Positions 11,304 through 23,500 of a DNA stretch of 64,000 nt are shown one piece after another. The stretch covers positions 62,001 through 126,000 of the forward strand of contig JAEHOE010000012.1 of NCBI GenBank assembly GCA_016858145.1, read 5' to 3'. The position numbers were made by a program, and so were the translations under genes. Below the pieces are notes generated by a model. The model had not been told where the DNA came from, did not search any database, and saw only the letters and a list, made by a program, of their open reading frames with translations. The stretch comes from Edaphochlamys debaryana. Taxonomy: Eukaryota; Chlorophyta; Chlorophyceae; Chlamydomonadales. The number at the start of each line of letters is the position of its first letter. The stretch's first letter is position 1.

Positions 11304-11926
11304 GGAGGGAGAGCGAGCTGTTTGTCTCGGTTGGGATGGTTTGGGTTTGTTTTCGGGCAACTGCAGCCGCTGCCACGACGCGGGCGCGTCGTGGTTGAGG
11401 GCGTCTGGGTGCTGGCCGGGTGCGCGCACGCGGAAGGGCAGTGCGCCAACGCGAGCGGCAGCAAGGCACCGGCAGCGAGACAGCTTGCAGCTTTCTGCTC
11501 GGGGGAGTTGGCCCGGCGTTGACTGCTGAGGCGTGCGCCATGTGGGCTGTGGCGAACTGCAGACGGCAGGCGTTTGCTTGCGGCCACAGCCGCGCGTGGT
11601 TGGGAGGGACTACGCAGTGCTTGATAGCGAATCCCGGCGGCTAGGGGTCTGTCGGGGGATGGACAGGCAGGGACGGCAGAGACGGGGCCCCCAGCGCGCA
11701 TATTTTTGGGCCAGGACGAAGGATGGCGCCTGGGGCGCATGCCTTGGGCTGATGGAGATGGCAGCCTAAGCTTGATCCGTCCTTGGGATCCAGCCCTCTG
11801 CTGCGCGTCCGAGGTCTGATGCCGCCGCTAATGTTTATGCCTGCGCGCTGGCCGTGGGGTTTTAGCAGCAGGCACCAGGAAGGGCTTGAGCCGCAGACAG
11901 CTTCGCACGTGGCCATGTGGCACTGC

Positions 11927-11931
11927 TGTAA
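11927..11931 (+). terminator. TGTAA polyadenylation signal, PP2A B'
   Basis: TGTAA is the usual poly(A) signal of green algae. It lies 624 bases after the stop codon, on the same strand, and is the first such word found. Confidence 0.5.
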
Positions 11932-13160
11932 CGCCGGCTCTGTAGGCTTGGCTGTGGTCCGCAGTCTGAGCCTGACCACTTCCTCATTTCGCGCCCCGCC
12001 TGGCCCCTCCGCAGGCCGCTCCCCGAGGTCAAGCCCTTGTCTCAAATGTTGCGCGTCTGATGCCCGCGTGCCTGCTGCGCTGCGAGGCGCGCGGCTGGGG
12101 GCGATGCAGCGACCGGACGGTGCACGGTGCTTGGGCGGGCATACGCCGGACGCGGGGTTGCGCTGTCCGGTAACGCTCTGCGGCGGCGCACCTTCAGGGC
12201 GCTCCGGGGAGCGTGCGTCTGTGCTGCGGCAGGCTCGCTAGGGCGCTCGAGAGCTGGGAGCGAGCGGTCTGACTAAGCTGTCAACGCGGGGCGTGGGGTG
12301 GGTGGGCTTAGGTGGGTCGGGCATGACTGGTGCTGTGTTGCGATCGGCCATGCACGGCGCAAGGCTCGATGTGGCACCGTGTGAAGTAGTTGTTAGGCGG
12401 GCGGCGTCCACCGATGCCCCGCAAGCCTCATGAGCCTCAGGTGCGGGTCGGTTTCGGGGACGAGGAGGGGACGCGGCTGCCCCGTGCCTCGCGTTCATGC
12501 AACCACGCGCTGTATCAATAAGGAAGCGTTTCGGTTGTGCTCGCGGCGCTTGGACCAGGCGGCAATGTGGTGGGATGGTCGCACGGATTGACAACCGCCT
12601 AAATGAGCGGTTGAGCGGGAAGCGGCTAGACGGTTAGAGGGGAATGCGAGGTGCCGGGGGGCAACTGCATCTGCACCGCATACTGGGACAGGGTAGCTAT
12701 AGGTTGTCAGGAGCTTTTGTCCGCTGGGCTGGGCGGCGCGCGTGGTTGTGGGTTCGCGCTGCATCCTGCTGATGCGGGCAAAGGGCGCACGCGGGTCATC
12801 AGACCGGTGCTCTCCATGTTACAGCACGTGGTCGAGGCTTTGTGTGCTTCTGCAGCAGCTTGAGGTCATGCTATGCGGTCGCACGAGCTGTGTCATCCTT
12901 TAGGTGCAGGGTGCAAGCGTCTGTAGGCAGTGCGGGCTGCCGGCGGTGCCTTGCAAGGGGCCAGCCTTGAGTACCGGTATGGGGCGTCAGTGTCGTGGGA
13001 TAGCCACCTTCGCTGGGGGGTGGAGGGCATAGCCTCCATGCAGCAACGGGAAGGGGGACAAGGACCGCTAGGCGCGTCGTGCGAAGCGCAGCAGAGCATG
13101 GGGGGCTACACGTGAGCCGGTGAGCGGAAGGAGGCACCCTCGTGTGCCCCTGGGTGGGTT

Positions 13161-13274
13161 CTGTGCTCGCAGGGGCCGTGCAGCGTAGTCCGGACGACGA
13201 TGAAGGGGGATGCAGCTGAACGCAACTAGGCTGTGCGCAACGTAACAGAAAGAGGGAGAGGCCGAGCGACAGGC
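13161..13274. repeat. Dispersed repeat, copy 1 (left of GAR1)
   Basis: Shares CTGTGCTCGCAGGGGCCGTG and GCAACTAGGCTGTGCGCAAC type blocks with 15982-16089. The two are mostly alike over about 110 bases in direct orientation. A shorter, weaker match occurs at 13485-13535. Confidence 0.75.
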
Positions 13275-13948
13275 AGGAACAAGCAGCCGCACGGGGGATC
13301 CTAGGTGCCCCCCCTGGGTTGGGCAGGGGCTTCCCGTCAAGCTGTCGTGCCGTTATCAAGCGGGGGCTGGGGCACCCGGCACCGGACTCGCTCTGCTCTT
13401 GCGCCGCTGCGCCCATGTGAACGCACTCCTGAACGCCTCGTGTCCAGCTGGCTGGCGGGGATGCTGTGCTTGCAGACGATTGTAGAGGCCGTGCAGCGCA
13501 GGCAGGATGACGACGGCGGCGGATGCAGCTGATTTGCTAGCTGGGGCTGCAGGGCACGCCCTTCGGTCCCCCGTGGCCTCATCCTCAAGCCCCCCTTGCC
13601 CCCCAAACCGGCAGTCGCTGTCGTCCTCCATGTCCGTGGGGGGGCCAGACACCGCGTGCCCCGCCCCATCGCACGCGCACGGCCGTACGGGGCTCATGTC
13701 AATTGTTGCATGCAGGAGAGCCCAGTATCCACAGCGCTATTACGTCTATCACTCTACTCTACGTCAGGGCCAGCTGTCTCGCTTCGGGCGACCAGCTCTG
13801 CTTGCTGCACACGGCCGACATTTCCTCACCTTGCAGTAGTTGCCGAGTTGGAGTTGCGAGCTGAACGATAAACACGCTTAAACGCCCGACGTGACGTAGG
13901 GCTAGTGAAGCGCGTGTAGCACACAGCTTAGGTCTCTCGGCTTTCGCA

Positions 13949-15286
13949 ATGCGGCCGCCCCTGCGCGGTGGACGCGGTGGTGGCCGGGATGGCGGTGGTC
14001 GTGGAGGCTTTGGCGGCCGTGGCGGAAGCTTTGGCGGCCGTGGAGGCTTCGGTCGCGGAGGCGGAGGCCGAGGCGGCTACGATGCCGGGCCGCCGGAGCA
14101 GGTAGTGGAGGCCGGCAGCTTCGTCCACCCCTGCGAAGGAGAGGCTGTCTGCAAGCTCACAAACGAGAAGGTGGGCCAAGGATGCATGCACTAGAGAGGG
14201 CGGTCCCGAGAAATGCACATGCTCGCTTGGGGTTGGGCGCGGCTGTACCTCATGCTAGCGCATCATATTGCAACTTGCTGTAAGTGCAAGCACAGTCGGC
14301 AGCAGCGCGAGGGCCCCTCAACCCTGGCCCCAAACCCACGACGCGTACTCCCCGATGCCCCCGCTTAGTTGTCTTGGGGTGGGACCGCACGCAGATTCCC
14401 TACTTCAACGCTCCCATCTTTCTGGAGAACAAGACGCAAATCGGGAAAGTGGAGGAGATCCTGGGCTCCATCAACAACGTGGTGAGCACCTGGGGACGCG
14501 CCTGGCCCCTGGGGGCGGGCCGCATCCGCCTCCCCTCTCCCTCGCTTCCGGGCGGTGGCGGCTGGCATGAGCCGAAAGGAGGTGCCAGCTATCCGGGGCT
14601 GTGCTTATTATTTGAACTCATGAGAGGGGTCTGCGCTGGCTTCGCCGTCCACCTTGGCGTTGTGGAGGACTCTTGTCTGCTTCGGACGGCTCCCGTGCGT
14701 GGCGGACGGCTCCCGTGCGTGCCATTTCTCATTGATTCTCGCTTTGTGAGACCGTATTGCCCACCCCTCCGCAGTACTTCACGATCAAAATGTCCGAGGG
14801 TGTGATCGCGACATCTTACAAGGCTGGAGATAAGTTCTTCATTGACCCATTCAAGCTCCTTCCGCTCGACCGCTTCCTCCCCAAGCCCAAGGGAGCGCCC
14901 TCCTCAGGCGGCCGCGGAGGTGCGTCTGCCGCAACAGGGATTGGCTGCGTCCTGGGTGGGCAGCGGTCATGGGCGGACGGGAGGCCAGCACATCGTCCCC
15001 TCTATCCATGTACCCGCCCTTCCGCCCGATCCGGTTGGCGGCGCTCAAGCTGCCTGTCTGTCCTTCTGTTGCCTCAGGTGGCCGTGGTGGCGGCCGTGGT
15101 GGACGCGATGGCGGCCGCGGCGGCTTCGGCGGGGGCTTCGGCGGGCGTGGCGGGTTCGGAGGCCGCAGCGGCGGCCGGGACGGCGGCCGCGGCGGCTTTG
15201 GGGGCCGTGGGGGCGGCTTCGGGGGCCGCGGCGGCGGCTTCGGAGGGCGCGGCGGTGGCGGCGGCCGCGGCCGGGGCAGGTTCTAA
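13949..15286 (+). CDS. H/ACA snoRNP protein GAR1
   Basis: Join(13949..14170, 14395..14481, 14775..14919, 15078..15286), four exons, 220 aa. Gar1 is one of four core proteins of box H/ACA RNPs, which pseudouridylate rRNA and snRNA in the nucleolus. An N-terminal Gly-Arg-rich domain fills residues 3-45 ([14 protein letters not shown]). The conserved core follows: [68 protein letters not shown] and [21 protein letters not shown] second, longer Gly-Arg domain ends the protein (residues 149-220). This two-GAR architecture is as in fungi and plants. The last exon encodes only Gly-Arg-Phe repeats. Introns are GT-AG. The core blocks match other GAR1 proteins nearly residue for residue. Confidence 0.96.
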
Positions 15287-15872
15287 GCACCTGTTGCGGA
15301 GGCGGCTTCCAGTTTGGACGGGCGAGCGCACCCGATGGAGTGCGCTTGAAATCACGTTGTGTTTGGGGATGCCTGCTCATGCCAAGCAGTAGCGGCGAAC
15401 TGGACGCAATGAGGTCCGAGTGCCTCAGTCGCAGTCACGGTGAGCGACCAGGCCGTGGGGGCTCTGTTGACGGGCATGGGGAGTGGGCGACGCCCGCCAA
15501 GGCGCGCGGGCGAGGGGGTCGGGTTACATGGGTCTGCACTAGGGGGGGGTACGCAGGGCAGGAGAAAGCATGTGGGTGGGTCAGGAACCGGGCGCAAAGC
15601 CCCATCTGCGCGGAAACAGCGCCGTTACGATTGGATTGGTCGACATGGCCCGGCCCCCTTTCTTATGGGGTGCGGAGGTAGCCCCGGTGCTCGTATGGGG
15701 TGACAGGGACTGAGGTGAAGTGCCCTTGAGGGAGCAGTGGAAGCGGTTGGACAAACGCTTGCAGAGATCACGTGGAGGCGCACGGTTTGACGTGCGGCGT
15801 CGGCCACTGGGATGCTGCGTCTTGATTGTACATTGACGGATCTAGGGAGGCGTAGAGAGGCGAGGCCAACCC

Positions 15873-15877
15873 TGTAA
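15873..15877 (+). terminator. TGTAA polyadenylation signal, GAR1
   Basis: Lies 587 bases after the GAR1 stop on the same strand. Confidence 0.5.
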
Positions 15878-15981
15878 CGAGGTTGCACAGCGAAGCCGAT
15901 GTGCTGGGGGCTGGGGGCGGACGCCGGGGGATCAAATGTGCTGGGCGCTGCAGGAGGGGGTCCACTGGGGGTTTGAGGGTG

Positions 15982-16089
15982 CTGTGCTCACAGGGGCCGT
16001 GCAACGTAGCCTGGACGACGACGAAGGGGGATGCAGCTCACCGCAACTAGGCTGTGCGCAACGCAACAGAAAGAGGGAGAGCGACAGGC
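15982..16089. repeat. Dispersed repeat, copy 2 (right of GAR1)
   Basis: Direct-orientation partner of 13161-13274. GTGCTGGGGGTTTGAGGG-like words on both sides of this copy (near 15966 and 16090) suggest a further short duplication around it. Confidence 0.75.
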
Positions 16090-16521
16090 GCTGGGGGTTT
16101 GAGGGATCAACCAGCTCGAACCAGCAGGCTGCCCATGCATGACGACAAGCAAGGGCTGATCAGCTGGCTCCTGCTGGCTTCTGCTTCCGGCTGCCACCTG
16201 AGGGCCACCTGGCGCCTATACCACGTACTCATGGACTCCACAGCGCTGTCGAACTGCGCTCGCTTCACGGCATCGGTCTTGAAGGGTCTTGAGCGGCACT
16301 TGACACACTTCCTCTGTAGAGGCTGCCGGCACATGACCATCCACGGCACGCCGGGTGCACGGCACACGGCACGCTCCGCCTAGCCGGGTCAGCTATCACC
16401 CTTTGCGTTGTCACCGTTTGTCCCCAACCAGCACCAAGCTTCCAACACAACCTGCCCACCGCCACTCGCCTGTGGTTACATTCCCCCAGTCGTTCTCACG
16501 CTTCTGGTCGTGTTTGCAGCC

Positions 16522-17993
16522 ATGGATCCCGTCGTAGCTCTACAGCGATGGCTGTACTTCGTGGCGTCGCTGCGGATGCTTGCGGGTGGGCCTGATGGGA
16601 GCATTGCGCGCCAACAATGACCTCGCCAAAGGATTCTAACACGCTCTGTGCTGTGCTACAGTGTTTATCGGAATCTTTGCGCCAAGCAAGCTGAAGACGC
16701 AGGTTTTCGACCGGAAGCCCGAACTAGGTGAGCGACTGCGGATGTGTCGCCGCTGAATCACCAGCCTGCGAAGCCTTCACACATGTATGATTACCCTCGC
16801 AGTCAGCGGTCTCTTGGGTCGCCTCTTCGCGGCATGGACTATCATGACCTGTGCCCTGTGCGTGGCATGCGCCCGGGATGTCTCCAACCAGAACGTGTAT
16901 GGTGAGCGCACTCGGACGCCGTCCCTTGCCGCCCTGCCTCTTAGGAGATTGGGGCCCGGCGTCGTGGGTGGGAGCGAGGGGGGGGGGGTAGCCGAGGGCC
17001 GCTCGGGCCAGGAGTTGTCCCCCTGCCTCAGTGCCCACCGGCTGTAAGTTTGAGCACACGCTGCCTCCTCCGTCTCGGTTCCTTCATCTTCACGTATGTA
17101 CTTCACTTACGTACTCACGCGCCCCTCCCCCCGTTAAACCCCCAGCCACCACCCTCTTCTCCTTCGGCGTGGCGCTGCTGTTCTTCCTGTCGGAGCTGTT
17201 CGTGTACCGCACGCTGTCCATCCGGGGCGCCATCATGCCGATGATCATTGCGTGTAAGGCTGGGCAATGGGGTTCACAGACGAACCAGCTTGACGCAGAG
17301 CTGCATGGCCTACGTCTTGGGATAATGTGCAGCGCGATGCGGACTGGGCACACGGGGGACGGACAGGGGGCAGGCAACAGGGTGAGGGGTGCTAGTGAAA
17401 TCGGGGATAGGGAGGGGCACTGGAGGTCACGGAGTGCCAGGGTGCAGGCGAAGGGGTACAGGTGAACGGGCAGGCTTCATTCGGGAGGGCCGCTTTGCGC
17501 CGAGCCCGGGAGCAGGACGGCAGAGGACAGGGTGCAAAGCAGCTGGGCCGAGGCACGGGCGGGGGACCTGTTGCGCACGGGGCCTGGGGTATGCGCGTGT
17601 TTGGGCGTGCGGCTGGACGATTGCATGGGTAGGCTGCAGACTGGATGAGAGCCCGGCATGGGACGGAAGCTGCGGTTACTGAGCGGGGTGTAGGCTTCAT
17701 GCGTGCGCCTGGTGGCCCCCGCGCATGCACAGCGGAGGCTGCAGGGCCTGCGCTTGGGTCCATGCTGGTTCGGGAAGTAGCCAGGCTGCAGCTCTCAATG
17801 CCCGGAACATGGTTTGGCGGATTGCCTGGCTGCATCCCAATGCCCGTAAGGCGGTGGGTCGCATTGATGTGATGCAGCCCCTGCCACTAACGCGTCCCAT
17901 CCCTCCCTCCCACCCCACCCCCTACCCGCAGCCGTGTCTGTGACCTGGCTGGCGCTGGGCTGGGACTATTACGCGGCCTCGGGCTCCAGCTGA
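16522..17993 (+). CDS. ERG28-type sterol biosynthesis scaffold protein
   Basis: Join(16522..16585, 16662..16727, 16803..16901, 17146..17253, 17932..17993), five exons, 132 aa, all introns in phase 1 with GT-AG ends. Erg28 is a small ER membrane protein that tethers the sterol C-4 demethylation enzymes. The order of motifs follows the family: RWLYFVASLRMLAVFIGIF (first membrane segment), KLKTQVFDRKPELVSGLLGR, FAAWTIMTCALCVACA (second), LFSFGVALLFFLSELFVYRT (third, with the S-E-L-[FL] block), and ASVSVTWLALGWDYYAASGS (fourth, with the W-x-x-x-x-Y-Y ending). Length is close to yeast Erg28 (148 aa). The start lies 20 residues before the [ER]-R-K-P motif region, as expected. No TGTAA was found downstream. 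Confidence 0.9.
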
Positions 17994-20519
17994 GCGGAGG
18001 GAGGCGCACGGCTGCGCAGCCACGAGGGCGAGAGCAACGGCAAGGGCAACGGCAGGAGGCTTTCCACGCCTGCACACTCCCACTCGCAAGGGTCCCACCT
18101 CGAGGGCCGAGGCAGCAGCGCCAACGCGCTGGACGCCCTGGGGCTGCGACAGAGCAGTACACACAGGCAGAGCTGGGCGCCACATGCCTTGCACGGAAGG
18201 GGTTGCGTGGACGTGAGGCAGGGGTCAGACAAGGACGGTGGGCGCCACGGCCGGTGAGGGCAGTAGCTGCACGTCTGTATGAGTCAGCGAACAGGGCCGA
18301 ACGGACAGGGGGGTGCTTGGCGGTGGTAAGGCAGTGGGAAGAAATACCTTGCCACTGCGCTGGCTGGGGAGGAGCGTGAGACCTGGCGGACTTCCGGCAT
18401 ATGCCCTGCGAGGGAGCTGACCTGGTGTGGGGTCTCAACAATGGCAGCCGGTATAAGACAGCCGATTCCCGGGAGCCCTGGCCGAAGGCTACAGGACTGG
18501 TGTTGACGGGCAGCACTTCCGGGCACGCTCGGGTGAATGGGTGTTGCGACCATTTCGTGTGGCGAGGGTGTGGAGCAGGCTTTCCGTCCGACTCTGCGCT
18601 GAGTGAGTTGGATCGACGGTTTCGGGCTCAGCAGTGGGCGTCTATCGCGGCGCGGGGCCTCGGTCGGCTCCGCACCGCTCGGCACCGTCGGCAATGCGGT
18701 ACGGCTCTTATCGTGTTGAGCGGCATAGCCCCGGACGCGCGCCAAGCCCAGCCTGTGTGTTCGTTCGCTAGCACGTCGCAATGGCCTCCCTCCAAGCTCA
18801 GCGTGCTGCCGTTGGCGTCTCGTCGCAGCGGCAGAGCAGCATGGACAGCGGCGCGGTCACAGGCGACGGATGCGGTGGTTGAGAGTCCGGCGGCAAAGGG
18901 CAGGGAGGCAGCGGCGTGATGGCGGGCGAGGGACCCGGCGGCGGGAACAGAGGTCAAGGCGGAGAGTGGTGGCTGGCAGGGGGCACACCGGACTCCCGGG
19001 GAAGGGGCAGCGTTTGCAGTGATAGGGCACAGGGAAAGGGGCAGGCACCGCCCTGGGCACCGGCGGCAGCGAGGGCCGACTCGGCCGAGGTCGCTCCGGC
19101 TAGGTAAGGGACGCCAGGCGGCAGGACGCGTGCAGTCTCATGCCTACAGACAACCCCTGAGAACCTCCCAATCCGTCACTGTCTTCCGTGCAAGCGGGCG
19201 TCGCCATGACGAGGGCCCGGGCCAGTGGCCCCAGCGCTCGCAAGGGGTGGCTCTAGCAGCAGCATAGCCACGGGCCGGCAAGCCAGATAAGCACAGGAGC
19301 AACACGACACCGACGGGTCCAACGGGCCCAACGGGTCAAAGCTGTTCAGGCGTCCAACCCAATCTCCCGCGTGCTGATGCGGAGCCCTGTCCGAGACCCC
19401 CACCTGGATCCGGGCGATGCTCAGGAGCCAGAGGCCACCTGAGCGACAGGGCAGGGCAACACCGCGCACAGCAGGGGTCCAGCGGGGCAGTGGGCAGTGG
19501 CCGGCAGCCGCAGCCCGAGGTGCCTCAGCGGCGGCCGGCAGGGGGCAGGGCCAACGCCACCGGGGGCGCTGCCATGGAGTGTGATGGAGCCTGAGCAGGC
19601 GCTGTGACCATCCCTTGTCATGGGCAGTCCCATTGCAGCTGTCTTTCATGAGGCCGGTCCTGGTGACGGATGAGCCGCGAGGTCAGTGCCGTCATGGGCC
19701 ACAGCGAGGGCCGCAGTCCAAAGGCGCGGCAGCCGCAGGGCCGCTGGCGCCGAGGGGTGTGTGCAGAGGCATGGCCGCATGAAGGATCGCCGCAAAGGAG
19801 GCCGGGGCAGCTTCGGGAACTTGGCCTCCGTTCAAGGCCGGGCCGGACGCGGGCTCGCGGGGGCCACACGCCACAGGAAGGGAAAGGTTCCAAGTACACG
19901 GCGCCACCAGGAATGCGGCACCCACGACGGCCGCTGCTGGAGCCGCAGCAGCAATACCGGAACGGGGCTGAGGCGCCCAAGCGCTCCCCGCCCCGCCGCC
20001 AGCGACCGCATGCACAGTCCCACTTTCAGGGCCGCAGGGCGGCGCTGCTTCTCGCCGTCCATGGGGCTGTTGCGAACGGATGTGGAGCTATCAAGGGGGG
20101 TAACCTAGTGTGGGGTCTCGAAAGGGTAGGACGGGTAAGGCAGAAGGCAGCGGGACATCGGGCAGCCACCTGCAGAAGCTGAGGACGGGCATCCGGGCCT
20201 GACTACACTCCCCGGGCATGTCTCTTCCCGCCCGTGTTGCAGCACGGGGCAGCACTTCCGGGCACTCGCGGGGAGATGGGTGTTGCGACCATTTCGTGTG
20301 GCGTCGGTGGGGAGCAGGCTTTCCGTCCGACTCTGCCCTGAGCGAGTTGGGTCCGACGGTTTCGGGCTCAGCAGCGGGCGTCTATCGCGGCGCGGGGCCT
20401 CGGTCGGCTCCGCACCGCTCGGCACCGTCGCAATGCGGTACGGCTCTTATCGTGTTGAGCGGCATGTCCCCGGACGCGCGCCAAGCCCAGCCGGTGTGTT
20501 CGTTCGCTAGCACGTCACA
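17994..20519. other. Intergenic between ERG28 and AGPase, with a duplicated AGPase 5' end
   Basis: About 2.5 kb. It contains the ERG28 3' UTR, the duplicated AGPase promoter fragment (18506-18842), about 1.4 kb of sequence with no recognised gene (18843-20245), and the functional AGPase promoter. Confidence 0.55.
18506..18842 (+). repeat. Duplicated AGPase promoter, 5' UTR and first 20 codons
   Basis: A direct copy of 20246-20583, alike at nearly every position from GGCAGCACTTCCGGGCA to the sequence around codon 21. It includes an ATG at 18781 in the same context and the same first residues ([20 protein letters not shown]). After the breakpoint it diverges and stops at codon 34 (TGA). It therefore encodes only part of a transit peptide. 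Confidence 0.9.
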
Positions 20520-23500
20520 ATGGCCTCCCTCCAAGCTCAGCGTGCTGCCGTTGGCGTCTCGTCGCAGCGGCAGAGCAGCATGGTGCCGAGTTTCAGCTCG
20601 GAGGCCCTGCGTGGCGTTCGCACCGTCCGCTCGGCCTCTGCTCGCAGCGGTGCTCGTGGCGTTGCCGTCAGGTGGGCAGCAAGAAGCTGTGCCTGATCAC
20701 CTAGGCTCTCGTCGATCGTGGCTTTGATGGGGGATGCTGTCGCGCGCAGGTCTCGCCGTGCCCAGCAGGTGAAGGCCATCGTTGAGGCTCCGGCTCTGCG
20801 CTACGAGCCGACCACGAAGGCGCGCACCAGCACTGTGCTGTGTAAGTCGCGAGGAACGGGGTCCGTCGATTCCGTTTCTGGTATCTGGGTCGCGTTGGCG
20901 AGCGCACGTCAGCTGCTCAGCACTCTGGCTCCACACGTGTGCATGGAGCGGGGCTAGTGTCGATGATGCCGCGAAGGGTACCCCCGAGATGTCCGTCGGA
21001 CGACGAGGGACAAGTCCCTCGCCGGGAGCTCACGACAGCAGCGCCAGTAATAATGTGCACAGGACCTGTATTCCTGAACCTCGTCGCGGCAGGTCGGCGA
21101 CAGCGGGGGCCCCGTAACCTGGCACAAAGTCAACGCTGGGTTTTGGCCAGAAAGGGCAACCTGGCACGTTCTGTCCAGCGTGCTGCATGCACCCCCACTC
21201 CGACCAGCAGTGAAACCGGACCACCTGGGGCCACGTGGGGCCACTTAGCAGCATGGCCCGAAGACGGGTCCAGCTGAACGGGGTCATCGGAGGGGGGGGG
21301 CACCAGCCCAACGCGTTCCCAGCATGCGCCAACAGCTCCTGACTGTGCTGCGACCGACGTGCTGACTCTGCTGTTGGCCCTGACCGTCTGACCGCCCTTA
21401 ATACATGCATCCAGCTCCCCACGCTCCCTGAGCCTCTGCCTGCACACCCTCTGCACCCCTGGCCCTGCCTCTCCGCAGCCATCATTCTGGGCGGCGGTGC
21501 GGGCACCCGCCTGTACCCCCTGACCAAGCAGCGCGCCAAGCCCGCCGTGCCCATCGGCGGCGCCTACCGCCTGATCGATGTGCCCATGAGCAACTGCATC
21601 AACAGCGGCATCTCCAAGATCTACATCCTCACGCAGGTGGGGCCGGGGAGGGGAGGCCGGAGGTGGGGGAAGAGGCAGGGGGCTTGAGGGACTCGGCTTG
21701 GGACGGGGCGGGGGAGGAAGGACGGGGCTTGCCGGGCCGCGGCTTGGTGGCTGGAGGATGCTGCCGGCTACATCGTCCCTTGCGCCGAAGAGCGCCGTCG
21801 CACCCCCAGATCTCGTCACGCCCGATCCCCCTCCTACCCCGCCCCCCACCTCACCTCACGCCACCTCACCCCCCCCACCCCCCACCCCAGTTCAACTCCA
21901 CCTCGCTCAACCGCCACCTGGGCCGCGCCTACAACATGGGCTCCGGCGTGCGCTTCGGCGGCGACGGCTTCGTGGAGGTGCTGGCGGCCACGCAGACCCC
22001 CACCGACAAGGAGTGGTTCCAGGTGCGGGCCCCCATGTGTGGGACGGCAGCTCGGGCCCGGAGCCGGGCAGGCTGGCAGGCACGCCCGTACGAGAGCACT
22101 TCGCGGTTGTGCAAGCATCCCAGCTTCACTGCGGAGCGGACCACCACAAACCCGTGCACTGCGAGAGGGCACCGCGCGTGCGTGGTGGGCAGGCGGCGTC
22201 AGCGCAGAGGAGCTGCAGGGCAGGGCGCACGTGCGGATGCGGCGGCTGCGCGCGGTACACGGAGGGCTCGGCGCGGCGGGCGTCGGCGCGGCGCCGCTGC
22301 AGGGGGGCGGGCGACCCCACAGCAGGCATGGAGTGCCAGGTTCCAGCGGGCTCCTTGCACACGCGATGTCCACCGGCGCAGCTGGCTGCACTGCGCAGCC
22401 CCGGGCGCTGGGCCGCATGCGCTGGGGGGCGGCTGTACACGTCAGCGCGGAGCCGCGGTGCGCCCGGCAGCCGTAGCCCTGCTAAGCAACGCGGCCTTCT
22501 GAGGCACCGACGGACGAAGCACTGGCGTCGCCAGCGTCAGATCCATAACAGCGGGGCAGCGGTCACCCACAGCGAGCCGCCCTTCTTCCCCATCTATGCG
22601 CCACGGCCCTGTCGCCAGTCCGGATGCCACGTGCTGCGCCCGCTCCTCCCGCCCACCGCCCCTAACCACCAGCCCCCACCCCCACCCCCCATCACCCCCA
22701 CCCCAGGGCACCGCTGACGCCGTGCGCCAGTACTCTTGGCTGCTGGAGGACACCAAGAACCGCGCCATCGAGGACGTGCTCATCCTGTCGGGAGACCACC
22801 TGTGAGACCGGGGGCGCGCGGGGGGGGGCTGGGGCTGGAGGGCTGCAGCCCGGGGGGGTGGGGGAGGGTGCGGATGGGAAGGATGCAGGGGCATGTAACA
22901 TGGGGGCGGGTGCGATCGGTCTCGGTGCGTGCCCTAGGCAGCGGCCAGGCAAAACGGTACCCACGGCGCCAACCGCTCCCCCCTCCTTAACGGCCGTAGG
23001 TACCGCATGGACTACATGAAGTACGTCAACTACCACCGCGAGACCAACGCCGACATCACCATCGGCTGCATCGCGTACGGCAGCGACCGCGCCAAGGAGT
23101 TCGGCCTCATGAAGATCGACGACAAGCGCCGCGTCACGGTGGGGCCGGGTCGGGGGGAGGCCCTGTGGGGGAAGAGGGGGCAGGAAGGATTGGGGGGAGA
23201 GGGAGCGGCAGAGCGAGCCTGATGCACACCAAGGGCCAGGGAGGAGGGGGAAGAAAGTGGCAGAGATGTGGGGGAGACAGGGGGAGCTGGTGGGGCCAGA
23301 ACGGAGACAGCGAGCACGGGAGTTGGAGTCAGGAGGCCGGCGTGCCATCGCTGGCTGGGTCCCAACCCCCGCCTCTGCCCTCCCTGCCCCCTTCCCTACC
23401 CCTCCCCAGGACTTCGCCGAGAAGCCCAAGACCGCTGAGGCGCTCAACGCCATGAAGGTGGACACCACCGTGCTGGGTGAGCGGGGCCTGGGGGGGGGGA

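Larger units (their letters stand above)
11304..13948. other. Intergenic between PP2A B' and GAR1
   Basis: About 2.6 kb with no gene I can support. It holds the PP2A 3' UTR, with a TGTAA at 11927, two copies of a dispersed repeat (13161-13274 and a diverged piece at 13485-13535), and the GAR1 promoter at its right end. Confidence 0.5.
15287..16521. other. Intergenic between GAR1 and ERG28
   Basis: About 1.2 kb. It holds the GAR1 3' UTR with a TGTAA at 15873, the second copy of the dispersed repeat at 15982-16089, and the ERG28 promoter. No further gene was found. Confidence 0.5.

Noticed and set aside
18401..18919. 172-codon open frame
   Set aside because: Reads the duplicated AGPase promoter and the first codons in a different context; no homology of its own.
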